Shown here in pieces: positions 55,976 to 64,000 of a stretch of 64,000 nt of DNA. The notes beneath the pieces were generated by a model that was not told the origin of the DNA, did not search any database, and was given only the letters and a program-made list of their open reading frames with translations. How positions within the stretch are numbered: the stretch's first letter is position 1; every line of letters starts with the position of its first letter. The DNA is taken from the NCBI RefSeq assembly GCF_000376865.1, contig NZ_AQXQ01000012.1, forward strand, positions 620,001-684,000, given 5' to 3'. The translations under genes were made by a program, and so were the position numbers. The stretch comes from Thioalkalivibrio sp. ALJ7 (lineage in GTDB: Bacteria > Pseudomonadota > Gammaproteobacteria > Ectothiorhodospirales > Ectothiorhodospiraceae).

Positions 55976-57796
55976 ATGAGCGCCAAACTCAAACACGTCA
56001 AACCGACCCAACCGTCGGCCGGCGAATCCTGGGTGCTGTACAAGCGCATTTTCAAATTCGTCAAGCCGTATTGGCGCCTGGGCGTACTGGCCATCATTGC
56101 GATGATCCTGGCAGCCGCGGGACAGACGGCGTTCGCGTGGATCATGCAGCCACTGGTTGACGGCACCTTCATCGAACAGGACCCGAACGCCCGCCTGTGG
56201 GTGCCCGCGGCCCTCGTCGGCATCTTTCTGTTCTATGGGATCACGATCTTTGCTTCGGATTACAGCGTGGCCTGGATCGGCCGCAAGGTCGTCAAGGACA
56301 TACGCCAAGCCGTGTTCGAGAAGTATCTACACCTGCCTTCGGCATTCTTCGACCGGCACTCCCCCGGGACCCTGCTGGCCAAACTGACCTACAACGTCAC
56401 CCAGATCAGCTCGGCCGCCTCCAAGGCAGTCGTCGTACTGATTCGCGACACCTTCACCGTCATCTTCCTGCTGGCTTACATGGCCTACCTGAGCGGGTGG
56501 CTGGTCCTGATCGTGTTTACAATCGCGCCAATCGTCGGGCTTGTGATAACTGGCGCCAACCGGCAATTCCGCAAGATCAGCCGCCGAATGCAGCGCTCCA
56601 CCGGGGACTATGCCCAGATTGCCGAGGACGGTATTCGCGGCCAGGCAGAGGTCAAGATCTTCGGCGCAACCGATTACGAGGCGCTGCGATTTGAAAAGAC
56701 CAACGAGCGCTTTCATCGCCAAGCCATGCGGCACAAGGCCGTTCAGGCGGCCGCCCAACCCCTCTCCCAGCTGGGCGCGGTCATCGCCCTGGCCGTAATC
56801 GTGTACCTGGCCACGATGGACCTGGTTCTGGAAACCATCACCCCCGGCGGCATGATCTCCTTTATCACAGCGATGCTGCTGATGCTGCCTTCTCTTAAGC
56901 GCATCGTGGGCGTCAATGCCGCTATCCAGAAGGCCCTGGCCGGGGGCGAGAGTGTCTTCGAAGTGCTCGACCTGCCGGCCGAACGCGACGATGGCCAGCG
57001 TCACCTCGAACGCGCCCTTGGCGATATCGAGTTCGATCACGTCGGCTTCCGCTATGCCACCAGCCACAAACGTGTTCTTGAAGACATCAGTCTGACCGTC
57101 AAGCCAGGCCAGACCGTGGCCCTGGTCGGCCGATCCGGCAGCGGGAAAACCACCCTGGCACGCCTGCTTCCGCGCTTCTATGAAATCGAAGAGGGCGAGA
57201 TCCGACTGGACGGTCATCCGATCCAGGAATACCGCCTCAGGGACTTGCGGGCACAACTGGCCATGGTCAGCCAGCATGTCGTGCTGTTCAACGACACGCT
57301 GGCGCATAACCTGTGCTACGGCATGGACCACAAACCCAGCCTCGAACAACTGCGCGAAGCGGCCGATGCAGCCAACGCCCTCGAGTTCATCGACGAGCTG
57401 CCTGAAGGCTTCGACACCGTGGTGGGAGAGAACGGGATCATGCTCTCCGGAGGCCAGCGCCAGCGCGTCGCCATCGCCCGCGCGCTCCTGAAAGATGCCC
57501 CGATCCTGATTCTGGACGAGGCCACCTCGGCACTGGATTCGGAATCCGAGCAAAAGATCCAGGACGCGCTGGAAAGGCTGATGGAGAATCGAACGACCCT
57601 CGTGATCGCTCACCGACTGTCCACCATCGAGAGCGCCGACCACATTGTGGTCCTTGACCGCGGCCGGATTGTCGAAGCGGGCTCGCATGCCCAACTGCTC
57701 GAACATAATGGGCACTACGCCGCGCTGCAAAAAACGCAGTTTGAAGAGCCTCCGGAAACATCGGAGACTCAGGACGACGAAGACCCGCCCCTATAA
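55976..57796 (+). CDS. msbA: Lipid A/phospholipid ABC transporter MsbA
   Basis: MsbA flips core-lipid A across the inner membrane. The 606-residue half-transporter has six TM helices (residues about 30-320), then the ATPase with Walker A LVGRSGSGKTTLARLLPRF, signature MLSGGQRQRVAIARALL, Walker B ILILDEATSALDSES and the H-loop in IAHRLSTIESADH. It starts at 55976 after AAGGA. It is the first gene of the plus-strand set leading to the acyltransferase and glycosyltransferases. Confidence 0.95.
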   Translation: MSAKLKHVKPTQPSAGESWVLYKRIFKFVKPYWRLGVLAIIAMILAAAGQTAFAWIMQPLVDGTFIEQDPNARLWVPAALVGIFLFYGITIFASDYSVAWIGRKVVKDIRQAVFEKYLHLPSAFFDRHSPGTLLAKLTYNVTQISSAASKAVVVLIRDTFTVIFLLAYMAYLSGWLVLIVFTIAPIVGLVITGANRQFRKISRRMQRSTGDYAQIAEDGIRGQAEVKIFGATDYEALRFEKTNERFHRQAMRHKAVQAAAQPLSQLGAVIALAVIVYLATMDLVLETITPGGMISFITAMLLMLPSLKRIVGVNAAIQKALAGGESVFEVLDLPAERDDGQRHLERALGDIEFDHVGFRYATSHKRVLEDISLTVKPGQTVALVGRSGSGKTTLARLLPRFYEIEEGEIRLDGHPIQEYRLRDLRAQLAMVSQHVVLFNDTLAHNLCYGMDHKPSLEQLREAADAANALEFIDELPEGFDTVVGENGIMLSGGQRQRVAIARALLKDAPILILDEATSALDSESEQKIQDALERLMENRTTLVIAHRLSTIESADHIVVLDRGRIVEAGSHAQLLEHNGHYAALQKTQFEEPPETSETQDDEDPPL

Positions 57797-57861
57797 TGGT
57801 GATCGCGGAATATACAATTCCGCCGCCTTTTCCTGTTTGCTGAAAGGACATCCCTCGCGCG

Positions 57862-58878
57862 ATGAAAGGTCCGCGTAGCAACAACACGCTGCACCCCTCC
57901 AACTGGGGCCAAGCCGCCGCGATCGCTGTGTTGTGGCTGATCGCCCGCCTACCCTGGCGCTTGGCTACAAGACTGGGGACTGGACTGGGTCACCTGCTCT
58001 ACCACCTGGCGCGGGACCGGCGCTATGTGGTGCGACGCAACCTCGAGCTCTGCTTTCCGGACCTGAGTACCGAGGAACGCGAACGCTGGGTGCACGCGAA
58101 CTTCGGCTACACCGGGCGTGGTATCGCTGAAGTGGCACTGGGCTGGTTCGGAGGACCGGCCGTGGATCGCGTGCCCTTTCGCGTCCTGGGGTTGGAACAC
58201 CTGAACGCGGCAAAAGAGGCCGGCGACCCGGTGATCCTGCTATCCGGACACTTCTCCTGTATTGAGCTGGCCGGGCGCCTGTTCGGGCAGCAAGTGGACA
58301 TGGCCGCCATTTACAAGCCGATGGACAAGAAGCCGGTTCTGGAGCGCGCCCTGCGGTATGGGCGCGAGAAAAAACTGGAACGGGTGATCTCCAAGGACGA
58401 CATCCGCGGCATCCTGCGCACACTCAAGAAGGGCGGCACCATCTGGTACGCCGGAGACCAGAACATGCGGCGCACGGAGCAGGTCTTTGCCCCATTCTTC
58501 GGCATGCAGGCTTCCACCACCACCGGACTGTCACGGCTGGCACGCATGGGCAAGGCCCGGGTGCTGCCCATGTTTTACTACGTGAACGCCACTGGCGACG
58601 GCTACGAATTCGTGGTCGGTCCGCCGCTGGAAGAATTCCCCAGCGACGACCGCGCGCACGACGCCGCGCGCATGAACGAGGTCCTGGAGGACGCCGTACG
58701 CCATGCCCCTGAGCAGTACTTCTGGGCGCACCGTCGCTTCAAGACCCAGCCGGTTGGCGCGCCTGATCCATATCCGGAACTGCAACACACCCACATTGGG
58801 CGCATGCCCTGGCAGAAAAACAAGCTAAAAAAGGCCCACAAAAAGCGCAAACGGAAGAAGTCCGATGACGGCTCCTGA
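57862..58878 (+). CDS. LpxL/HtrB-type lipid A acyltransferase
   Basis: Predicted secondary acyltransferase of lipid A biosynthesis. The 338-residue product has a membrane anchor (QAAAIAVLWLIARLPWRLA), the catalytic HX4D/E motif in LLSGHFSCIELAGRLFG, AIYKPMDKKPVLERALRYGR, and WYAGDQNMRRTEQVFAPFFG. The last 30 residues form an extreme lysine/arginine tail (KNKLKKAHKKRKRKKSDDGS), which is unusual and may bind acidic lipid head groups. Its end overlaps the GT9 gene by 14 bp. LpxL versus LpxM cannot be told. Confidence 0.87.
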   Translation: MKGPRSNNTLHPSNWGQAAAIAVLWLIARLPWRLATRLGTGLGHLLYHLARDRRYVVRRNLELCFPDLSTEERERWVHANFGYTGRGIAEVALGWFGGPAVDRVPFRVLGLEHLNAAKEAGDPVILLSGHFSCIELAGRLFGQQVDMAAIYKPMDKKPVLERALRYGREKKLERVISKDDIRGILRTLKKGGTIWYAGDQNMRRTEQVFAPFFGMQASTTTGLSRLARMGKARVLPMFYYVNATGDGYEFVVGPPLEEFPSDDRAHDAARMNEVLEDAVRHAPEQYFWAHRRFKTQPVGAPDPYPELQHTHIGRMPWQKNKLKKAHKKRKRKKSDDGS

Positions 58879-59962
58879 ACACAAACCCGTGACGTCATCG
58901 GCCTCCGGTCCTCCAGATGAAATTGCGCTGTTGCGCCTCTCGGCACTCGGCGACGCCACCCATGTGGTACCCGTGGTCCGCACGTTGCAAGCGGTCTGGC
59001 CCGATACCCGCATCACCTGGGTCATCGGGCGCCTGGAACACCAGCTTCTAGGGGACTTGCCGGGTATTGAGTTCGTCGTGGTCGACAAGAACCGAGGCTG
59101 GCGAGCCTACACGGACCTCCGGCGATCATTACGGGGCCGCCGATTCGACGTTCTCCTGCAGATGCAGGTCTCCCTGCGAGCCAGCCTTCTGGGAATGCAG
59201 GTCCCCGCCCACCGCAAGATCGGATTCGATCGGGATCGGGCGCGCGACTTTCAGTGGCTTTTCACGCGTGAACGCATCGCCGCCCGCCCCCGCCAGCATG
59301 TCCTGGACGGTTTCTTCGGCTTTGCCGAGGCACTGGGGGTGCACAGCCGTGACCTGCGCTGGGACATCCCGATTCCCGATACCGCCCGTGAATGGGCCCA
59401 TCGGCACCTGCCCACCAGCCAGCCCCTGCTCGCCATCAACCCGTGCTCCAGTGCTCGTTTTCGCAACTTTCGCAACTGGAACGCCAAGCGCTACGCGGCC
59501 ACGGCCGAGCACGCCATAGAGCAACACAGCATGGCCGTCGTGCTGATCGGCGGCCCCAGCCAACTGGAGCGGGAATATGGAGACGCCATTACCTCCAGAT
59601 GCCGATACCCGCTGATCAACCTGATCGGGTCGACCGACCTCAAACAACTACTGGCCGTATTCGATCAAGCTCATGTCGTGATCTCCCCGGACTCCGGTCC
59701 AGCGCACATGGCCAACGCGGTGGGCACCCCGGTGATCGGGCTCTACGCCGGATCCAATCCCGACCGCACCGGCCCGTACTGCAGCCGCCAGTGGGTCATC
59801 AACGCATACCCCGAGGCCTGCCAGGCCGCCTTTGGCAAGCCACCGGAGGCCCTGCGCTGGGGGCAACGGATACGGGAGCCGGACGTGATGGATCGCATCA
59901 CGGTCGCCGATGTCACCGCAAAGCTGGACACGCTGATGCAACCGAAGGTGACCGATGCCTGA
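58865..59962 (+). CDS. GT9 family heptosyltransferase-like protein
   Basis: ADP-heptose:LPS heptosyltransferase-type enzyme of 365 residues that would extend the inner core. It shows IALLRLSALGDATHVVPVVR at the N-terminus, ITWVIGRLEHQLLGDLPGIE, and the C-terminal donor domain with VLIGGPSQLEREYGD, NLIGSTDLKQLLAVFDQAHV, ISPDSGPAHMANAVGTPVIGL, all GT9 features. WaaC, WaaF and related enzymes cannot be separated here. It overlaps the preceding and following genes, suggesting one transcript. Confidence 0.87.
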   Translation: MTAPEHKPVTSSASGPPDEIALLRLSALGDATHVVPVVRTLQAVWPDTRITWVIGRLEHQLLGDLPGIEFVVVDKNRGWRAYTDLRRSLRGRRFDVLLQMQVSLRASLLGMQVPAHRKIGFDRDRARDFQWLFTRERIAARPRQHVLDGFFGFAEALGVHSRDLRWDIPIPDTAREWAHRHLPTSQPLLAINPCSSARFRNFRNWNAKRYAATAEHAIEQHSMAVVLIGGPSQLEREYGDAITSRCRYPLINLIGSTDLKQLLAVFDQAHVVISPDSGPAHMANAVGTPVIGLYAGSNPDRTGPYCSRQWVINAYPEACQAAFGKPPEALRWGQRIREPDVMDRITVADVTAKLDTLMQPKVTDA

Positions 59963-61079
59963 GGCCACGCCACCTCGGATCGCCCTGTTTTTCGCCACCT
60001 CGGGGCACAGCGGCGTCGACCGTGTGGTGACAAACCTGGTCCGGGAGTTTGCCCACTATCCAATGCAATTCGACCTGCTGACCCTCCGCGGGCACGGGCC
60101 CTATATCGAGGACCTACCCTCCAACGTTCGCCGGTTCCCACTACGGGCCGCACACCGCAATACCGCCCTGCCCACCCTGATCGCCTATCTGCTACGCCAC
60201 CGCCCACAAGCGCTCTACACCGCGAGTCATAGGCTAAACCGCACAGCACTGCTAGCACGGCAGCTCGCAAGGCCCAGCATGCCAGTGGCGATCCGCATGG
60301 GTATGTCTATTGCAGCCACCCTCGCTGAGCTCAAGCCCGCGGGCGCCCGCCGACTGGCACGTTCCATGCGGCGCTGGTACCCGCGCGCAGACGCGGCAAT
60401 CGCCCCCTCCGAGGGAGTCGGCCACGACCTTCGCATCCTCGCGGGGATGCCTGAGGATCGGGTCCATGTCATCCCCAACCCGATCGTTACCCCCGGCCTG
60501 CTCGAACAGGCCGCTGCTCCCCTTGATGACGCCTGGCTGCTGGACGGCCACGCGCAGGAGGTCCCCGTGATCCTGGCAGCTGGCTCCCTAGAGCCGCGCA
60601 AGGACTTTGCCACCCTCATTCGCGCGTTCGCTGCGCTGCGCCAGCAACGCCCCGCGCGGCTGATCATTCTCGGCGAAGGCCGCGAACGCGCTAGCCTGGA
60701 ATGCTTGGCAGAAGATCTAGGGGTGTTGCAGGACCTGCGCCTGCCGGGCTTTCAGGCCAATCCCTACGCCTGGATGGCACGCGCCAACGTGTTCGCGCTC
60801 ACCTCGCGCCGCGAAGGCTCGGGCGCCGTGCTGGTCGAGGCCCTGGCCTGCGGCACTCCCTGCGTCGCGACCGACTGCCCATCCGGCCCGGCTGAAATAC
60901 TTGGGCAGGGCGCCCTGGGACCTCTCATTACCGTCGGCGATGCCACCGCGCTGACCCAGGCCCTGAATGCCCTGTTAACAACACCACCGGGCGCCAATGC
61001 CCTCCGGGAGGCGGCGCGGCCTTTTGCGGCCCAGGTCTCCGCCCAGGCCTACCTGAGAGCCCTGCGCCTGGAGGTATGA
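59955..61079 (+). CDS. GT4 family glycosyltransferase
   Basis: A 374-residue glycosyltransferase with a GT-B fold. The N-terminal acceptor domain starts IALFFATSGHSGVDRVVTNL; the donor domain has VILAAGSLEPRKDFATLIRA, LIILGEGRERASLECLAEDL and the E-x7-E motif in SRREGSGAVLVEALACGTPC (Glu-x7-Glu). The linkage and sugar are unknown. It overlaps the GT9 gene by 8 bp and precedes the sulfotransferase array, so its product may make the glycan that is later sulfated. Confidence 0.88.
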   Translation: MPEATPPRIALFFATSGHSGVDRVVTNLVREFAHYPMQFDLLTLRGHGPYIEDLPSNVRRFPLRAAHRNTALPTLIAYLLRHRPQALYTASHRLNRTALLARQLARPSMPVAIRMGMSIAATLAELKPAGARRLARSMRRWYPRADAAIAPSEGVGHDLRILAGMPEDRVHVIPNPIVTPGLLEQAAAPLDDAWLLDGHAQEVPVILAAGSLEPRKDFATLIRAFAALRQQRPARLIILGEGRERASLECLAEDLGVLQDLRLPGFQANPYAWMARANVFALTSRREGSGAVLVEALACGTPCVATDCPSGPAEILGQGALGPLITVGDATALTQALNALLTTPPGANALREAARPFAAQVSAQAYLRALRLEV

Positions 61080-61164
61080 CGGGGCCGCCTGAATTGTCCG
61101 GTGCGGAAGGCCTGTGCTCTAATCTCGCCTCCCGTATGCACCGGTAGCAAGGGCCTCAATTCGC

Positions 61165-61899
61165 GTGATTATTTCGCACCGCCACCAGTTCGTCTTCATC
61201 AAGACCCGCAAGACCGCAGGCAGCAGCCTCGAGATCGGTCTGTCGCGCGTCTGCGGCCCTCAGGACATCGTAACCCCGCTCAGCGAGGAACGAGGGGAGG
61301 AAGAGTTCCGACGTCAGGAAGGCGGGTTTGGGCCGGCCAACCATCAAAAGCCGGTCGCCCGGCATCGCGGATTCAAGGAGTGGCGGCGACTGTTGACGCG
61401 AGGCCAGCGGGCGACCTATGGCCAGCACACCCGGGCCCCCGAGATCCGCGAGCTACTCGGGGAAGACAAGTGGAACCGATATTACCGTTTCACCGTCGAA
61501 CGCAACCCCTGGGATCGCGCCCTGTCGCGCTACTGGTGGCAAAAGCATCGCTGGGAGAGCAAGGGACGCACCGAGTTCCCCAGCCTGAGCGAATACCTGG
61601 CCTGGATGGAGCAGCACAAGCCGCACTGGCTGAGCAACTGGGGGCACTACACCATCGACGACGAGCTCGCCGTTCACAAGGTATTGCGCTACGAAACGCT
61701 CAGCGAAGACCTGGAAGCACTGCGGTCGGAAATGGGCATCGACGGCGACATCTCACTGCCGACCTATCGCGCGAAGGGCGGTTTTCGGAAGGATGGCCGC
61801 CATTACAGCGACATCCTGGGCCCCGAGGACCGGACGATCATCGAGCGCGTCTGCGACCACGAGATCGCCGCCCTCGGCTACCGTTTCGAGGTCACCTGA
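61165..61899 (+). CDS. Sulfotransferase family 2-like protein (first of four)
   Basis: A 244-residue soluble protein beginning at GTG 61165 with HRHQFVFIKTRKTAGSSLEI, a PAPS 5'-phosphosulfate-binding loop in the style of carbohydrate sulfotransferases, followed by YRFTVERNPWDRALSRYWW, the 3'-phosphate-binding motif. A second half has SNWGHYTIDDELAVHKVLRY. It would move sulfate from PAPS to a hydroxyl or amino group on a glycan. Acceptor unknown. It is 85 bp after the GT4 gene and 2 bp before the second sulfotransferase gene. A GTG start is supported only by position. Confidence 0.83.
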   Translation: MIISHRHQFVFIKTRKTAGSSLEIGLSRVCGPQDIVTPLSEERGEEEFRRQEGGFGPANHQKPVARHRGFKEWRRLLTRGQRATYGQHTRAPEIRELLGEDKWNRYYRFTVERNPWDRALSRYWWQKHRWESKGRTEFPSLSEYLAWMEQHKPHWLSNWGHYTIDDELAVHKVLRYETLSEDLEALRSEMGIDGDISLPTYRAKGGFRKDGRHYSDILGPEDRTIIERVCDHEIAALGYRFEVT

Positions 61900-61901
61900 A
61901 C

Positions 61902-62747
61902 GTGGCCGCAATCTCGCGCCAGCGGGGCCTGGTACGGCGACTCGTCCAGCGCATACGCCGCCAATGGCGCCGCCGCCGGGCAGACGTCCACCTGGTCTCC
62001 TACCCCAAGTGCGGAAGGACCTGGCTCGTGCTGCTGATCGGCAAGTCCCTGCAACTGCACTACGGCCTGAAAAACCGCAACCTGCTCAAGTTGCGCGCCT
62101 TTACCCGGCCCTGGCGGGACATCCCGTACATCCTGCAGCACCATGATGGAGGTCCCGAGTTCCTGCTTCCCGAGGAACTCAAGACGGACAAGTCCGCCTA
62201 TCGTGGCCGCAAGGTCGTGTTCATGGTCCGCGACCCGCGCGATGTGCTGGTTTCCTCCTACTTTCAGAAGACCCGACGCAACCGGAACTACGAAGGCAGC
62301 ATGGACCAATACGTGCACGAACGGCGTGGCAGCATCGAAACCATCGTGACGTTCTACAACATCTGGGCGCGCAATCGCGAAGTGCCGCGTGACTTCCTGA
62401 TCATCCGCTATGAAGACCTACATGCGGATACCCCAGGCGAGTTGCGGCGCGTACTCGATTTCATTGGGCTGGACGCGATCGCCGACCCCACCCTCCAGGA
62501 GGCCGTGGATTTCTGCCGTTTCGACAACATGCGCAAGCTGGAATCAAGAAATGCCCTGGGCACCAGCGCACTGTCAGCACGCGACCAGGACGACCAGGAC
62601 AGCTTCAAGACCCGGCGTGGCGAAGTCGGCGGCTACCACGAACATCTGCACGGCGAGGCCCTGGAACACGTCAACGCGATCATCCGGACACGCCTGGACC
62701 CTCTCTTCGCGAACTATATCAAGCCCGCACACGAGGACCGCGCATGA
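61902..62747 (+). CDS. Sulfotransferase family 1-like protein (second of four)
   Basis: A 281-residue protein from GTG 61902 that begins with a basic helix (LVRRLVQRIRRQWRRRRADV) and then shows VHLVSYPKCGRTWLVLLIGK (5'-phosphosulfate loop), VFMVRDPRDVLVSSYFQKTR (3'-phosphate loop) and the C-terminal Sulfotransfer_1 region with RYEDLHADTPGELRRVLDFI and FKTRRGEVGGY. It is a cytosolic-type PAPS sulfotransferase but its acceptor is unknown. Its fold belongs to a different branch from its neighbour, so the array is not a simple recent duplication. Confidence 0.87.
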   Translation: MAAISRQRGLVRRLVQRIRRQWRRRRADVHLVSYPKCGRTWLVLLIGKSLQLHYGLKNRNLLKLRAFTRPWRDIPYILQHHDGGPEFLLPEELKTDKSAYRGRKVVFMVRDPRDVLVSSYFQKTRRNRNYEGSMDQYVHERRGSIETIVTFYNIWARNREVPRDFLIIRYEDLHADTPGELRRVLDFIGLDAIADPTLQEAVDFCRFDNMRKLESRNALGTSALSARDQDDQDSFKTRRGEVGGYHEHLHGEALEHVNAIIRTRLDPLFANYIKPAHEDRA

Positions 62748-62787
62748 TGCTCCGCGCCAGCGGCCCCTGCCCGGCAAGGAGATCGCA

Positions 62788-63693
62788 ATGTCGCGTCCTC
62801 CGGTAATCATCATCGGCATGCACCGCTCGGGCACCAGCCTGCTGACACGGGTGCTGCAACAGGCCGGGTTCTTCATGGGAACAGGCGCCAGCCGCAACGA
62901 AGAGGCGGCCTTCACCAATGCGGTCAACGCATGGCTATTCCGCGAGGCCTCCGCCACCTGGGATCGGCCGGAATCCGTGGATTGGCTACTCGCGGACGAG
63001 GCCCTGAGACCCTGGCTGCTGGACTACATGCGCGACATGATCGAGGGCCCTGCCAGCCTGCGCTTCCTGGGTATTCGGCGGGGTTTGCGCGGCTGGGGGC
63101 TCGCCAAACAATCGACCCCCTGGGGCTGGAAGGACCCTCGCAACACGTTCACGCTGCCCTTGTGGCTGGAGCTCTTTCCCGACGCCCGGGTCCTCCATAT
63201 CGTGCGCCATGGCGCGGATGTCGCCGCGAGCCTGCGCAGCCGCCGTAGCGAAGTGTTCGACCAGCGCCGCGCGCGTTATCGGAAATACCGACCGGCACAC
63301 CGACTGGACCCTTTCGCTCCCCGGCGCCGGGGCTTCGCTCCCCAGGTTCGTTGCGGCACACTGGAGGGTGGGCTGGAGTTGTGGGCCCAATACGTCGCAA
63401 GGGCACGGCAGCATGTGCGGGCCCTGGACGAACGAGCTCTGGAGATTTCCTACGAGTCACTGCTCGCCGCACCAAAGGACACCCTCGATCAGGCCTTGCA
63501 GTTTTGCGACTGCCCCCTGGATACCGAACGACTGGCCATGACCGCCGCAACGTTTCGCCCGGACCGGGCCCATGCCTGGCACCGGGACCCGGAACTGCGT
63601 GCATTCGCCGAACGGCACCACAAAACACTGCAAGCCCAGGGATATGACGCTCACCCGCCGACGAGCCCGATTCCGGCGCCGCTCAGTCCGTGA
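62788..63693 (+). CDS. Sulfotransferase-like protein (third of four)
   Basis: A 301-residue protein with strong AAGGAG before ATG 62788. It begins PPVIIIGMHRSGTSLLTRVL, a 5'-phosphosulfate loop, then GWKDPRNTFTLPLWLELFPD and HIVRHGADVAASLRSRR (3'-phosphate region), and ISYESLLAAPKDTLDQALQF. It resembles the sulfotransferase families found beside polysaccharide genes. Its 3' end overlaps the next gene on the opposite strand by 11 bp. Confidence 0.82.
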   Translation: MSRPPVIIIGMHRSGTSLLTRVLQQAGFFMGTGASRNEEAAFTNAVNAWLFREASATWDRPESVDWLLADEALRPWLLDYMRDMIEGPASLRFLGIRRGLRGWGLAKQSTPWGWKDPRNTFTLPLWLELFPDARVLHIVRHGADVAASLRSRRSEVFDQRRARYRKYRPAHRLDPFAPRRRGFAPQVRCGTLEGGLELWAQYVARARQHVRALDERALEISYESLLAAPKDTLDQALQFCDCPLDTERLAMTAATFRPDRAHAWHRDPELRAFAERHHKTLQAQGYDAHPPTSPIPAPLSP

Positions 63694-64000
63694 ACGAATA
63701 CTTGAAGTACTCGATCTCCCGACCGAACAGTTGCTGGACTTTCTCCTTCTCCTCCTCCTCCCCGTAATACTCCTGCCACGGCTTGGGATAGGCACGGCGC
63801 TTCTCCGATGCCAGGGCATCCACGCCTTCGACGCCGGCTAGAGACAACGCACGCTGGAAATCGGCCTCGAGGTTCTCGAAGCGCCCGACAAAATCGACAG
63901 CGACTTCGTCATCAATGGTGTACATCGGCCAGTTGTCATGCTTTTGCCGACCCGACCGGGCCTCCGCAAGGAGCTCGTCGAGAAATCCGTCGAAACTGGG
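63683..64000 (-). CDS. Sulfotransferase family 2-like protein, start missing (fourth of four)
   Basis: The frame stays open to the window's right edge on the minus strand, so only the last about 105 residues are seen. They contain DNWPMYTIDDEVAVDFVGRF (split over the old ATG at 63925, which is internal), ENLEADFQRALSLAGV and YYGEEEEKEKVQQLFGREIE, matching the C-terminal half of family-2 sulfotransferases. The motif YTIDDE is shared with the first gene of the array. Active-site motifs lie beyond the window. Confidence 0.78.
   Translation of the reverse strand, partial: PSFDGFLDELLAEARSGRQKHDNWPMYTIDDEVAVDFVGRFENLEADFQRALSLAGVEGVDALASEKRRAYPKPWQEYYGEEEEKEKVQQLFGREIEYFKYSFTD

Noticed and set aside
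61101-61901. Long N-terminal extension of the second sulfotransferase over the first
   Set aside because: Reads the first sulfotransferase gene in the wrong frame; the conserved domain begins after 61902.

Overview
The window is a gene-dense, GC-rich (by eye about two-thirds GC) stretch of bacterial chromosome made almost entirely of core housekeeping genes. The gene content and order point to a gammaproteobacterium: lolB-ispE-tRNA-Gln-prs-rplY-pth-ychF, hemA-prfA-prmC, mreBCD, gatCAB, thiD-thiE-hemL, and homodimeric aceE with aceF and a lipoyl-fused lpdA. The mixture, with bactofilin, hemJ, Mpl, MlaA and Kdo/heptose LPS genes, would fit the Ectothiorhodospiraceae/Thioalkalivibrio group. That genus-level guess is inference from gene content; no search was possible.

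Layout. 1-7.7 kb: 3' end of anmK (cell-wall recycling), then erpA, a bactofilin, a DUF6776-type membrane coiled-coil protein and argC on the minus strand, a TlpA-like thioredoxin and hemJ on the plus strand, and rppH-ptsP on the minus strand. 7.9-14.1 kb: a HAD phosphatase, an unknown gene, thiD-thiE-hemL, a TauE/SafE permease and a 950-bp non-coding block built of inverted and direct repeats. 14.1-24 kb: an AEC permease, then a long minus-strand series argG, GGDEF protein, mlaA, a membrane protein, mpl, ubiX, a LON-domain protein and an extended thioredoxin, many joined by 4-bp overlaps. 24-30 kb: pyruvate dehydrogenase aceE-aceF-lpdA followed by a MotY-like OmpA-family protein. 30-38.5 kb: rnt, grxD, ychF, pth, rplY, prs, tRNA-Gln, ispE, lolB and a TPR lipoprotein. 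38.6-41.8 kb: hemA-prfA-prmC. 41.9-48 kb: a His-rich secreted protein, a MoeB/ThiF E1-like enzyme, an unknown gene, hslO and gatCAB. 48-53.3 kb: mreBCD, a DUF1244 gene, rnd, and a divergent pair made of a winged-helix-like coiled-coil protein and an SprT-like metalloprotease. 53.4-64 kb: an envelope-glycan region with waaA, gmhB and gmhA on the minus strand, msbA, an LpxL-type acyltransferase, a GT9 and a GT4 glycosyltransferase, and four consecutive sulfotransferase-like genes, the last cut by the window end.

Themes. Haem synthesis (hemL, hemA, hemJ) and envelope biogenesis (mpl, anmK, mlaA, lolB, mreBCD, LPS genes) dominate. The least ordinary parts are: (a) the sulfotransferase array next to LPS-core genes, suggesting sulfated surface glycans; (b) mreC, whose membrane anchor is encoded upstream of the first ATG and seems to start at an ATC codon behind a perfect Shine-Dalgarno; (c) families of dispersed intergenic repeats that lie only between convergent gene pairs; and (d) a PhnD-like-sensor GGDEF protein set inside the argG/mla/mpl gene series. 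I see no CRISPR array, prophage, transposase or integron.
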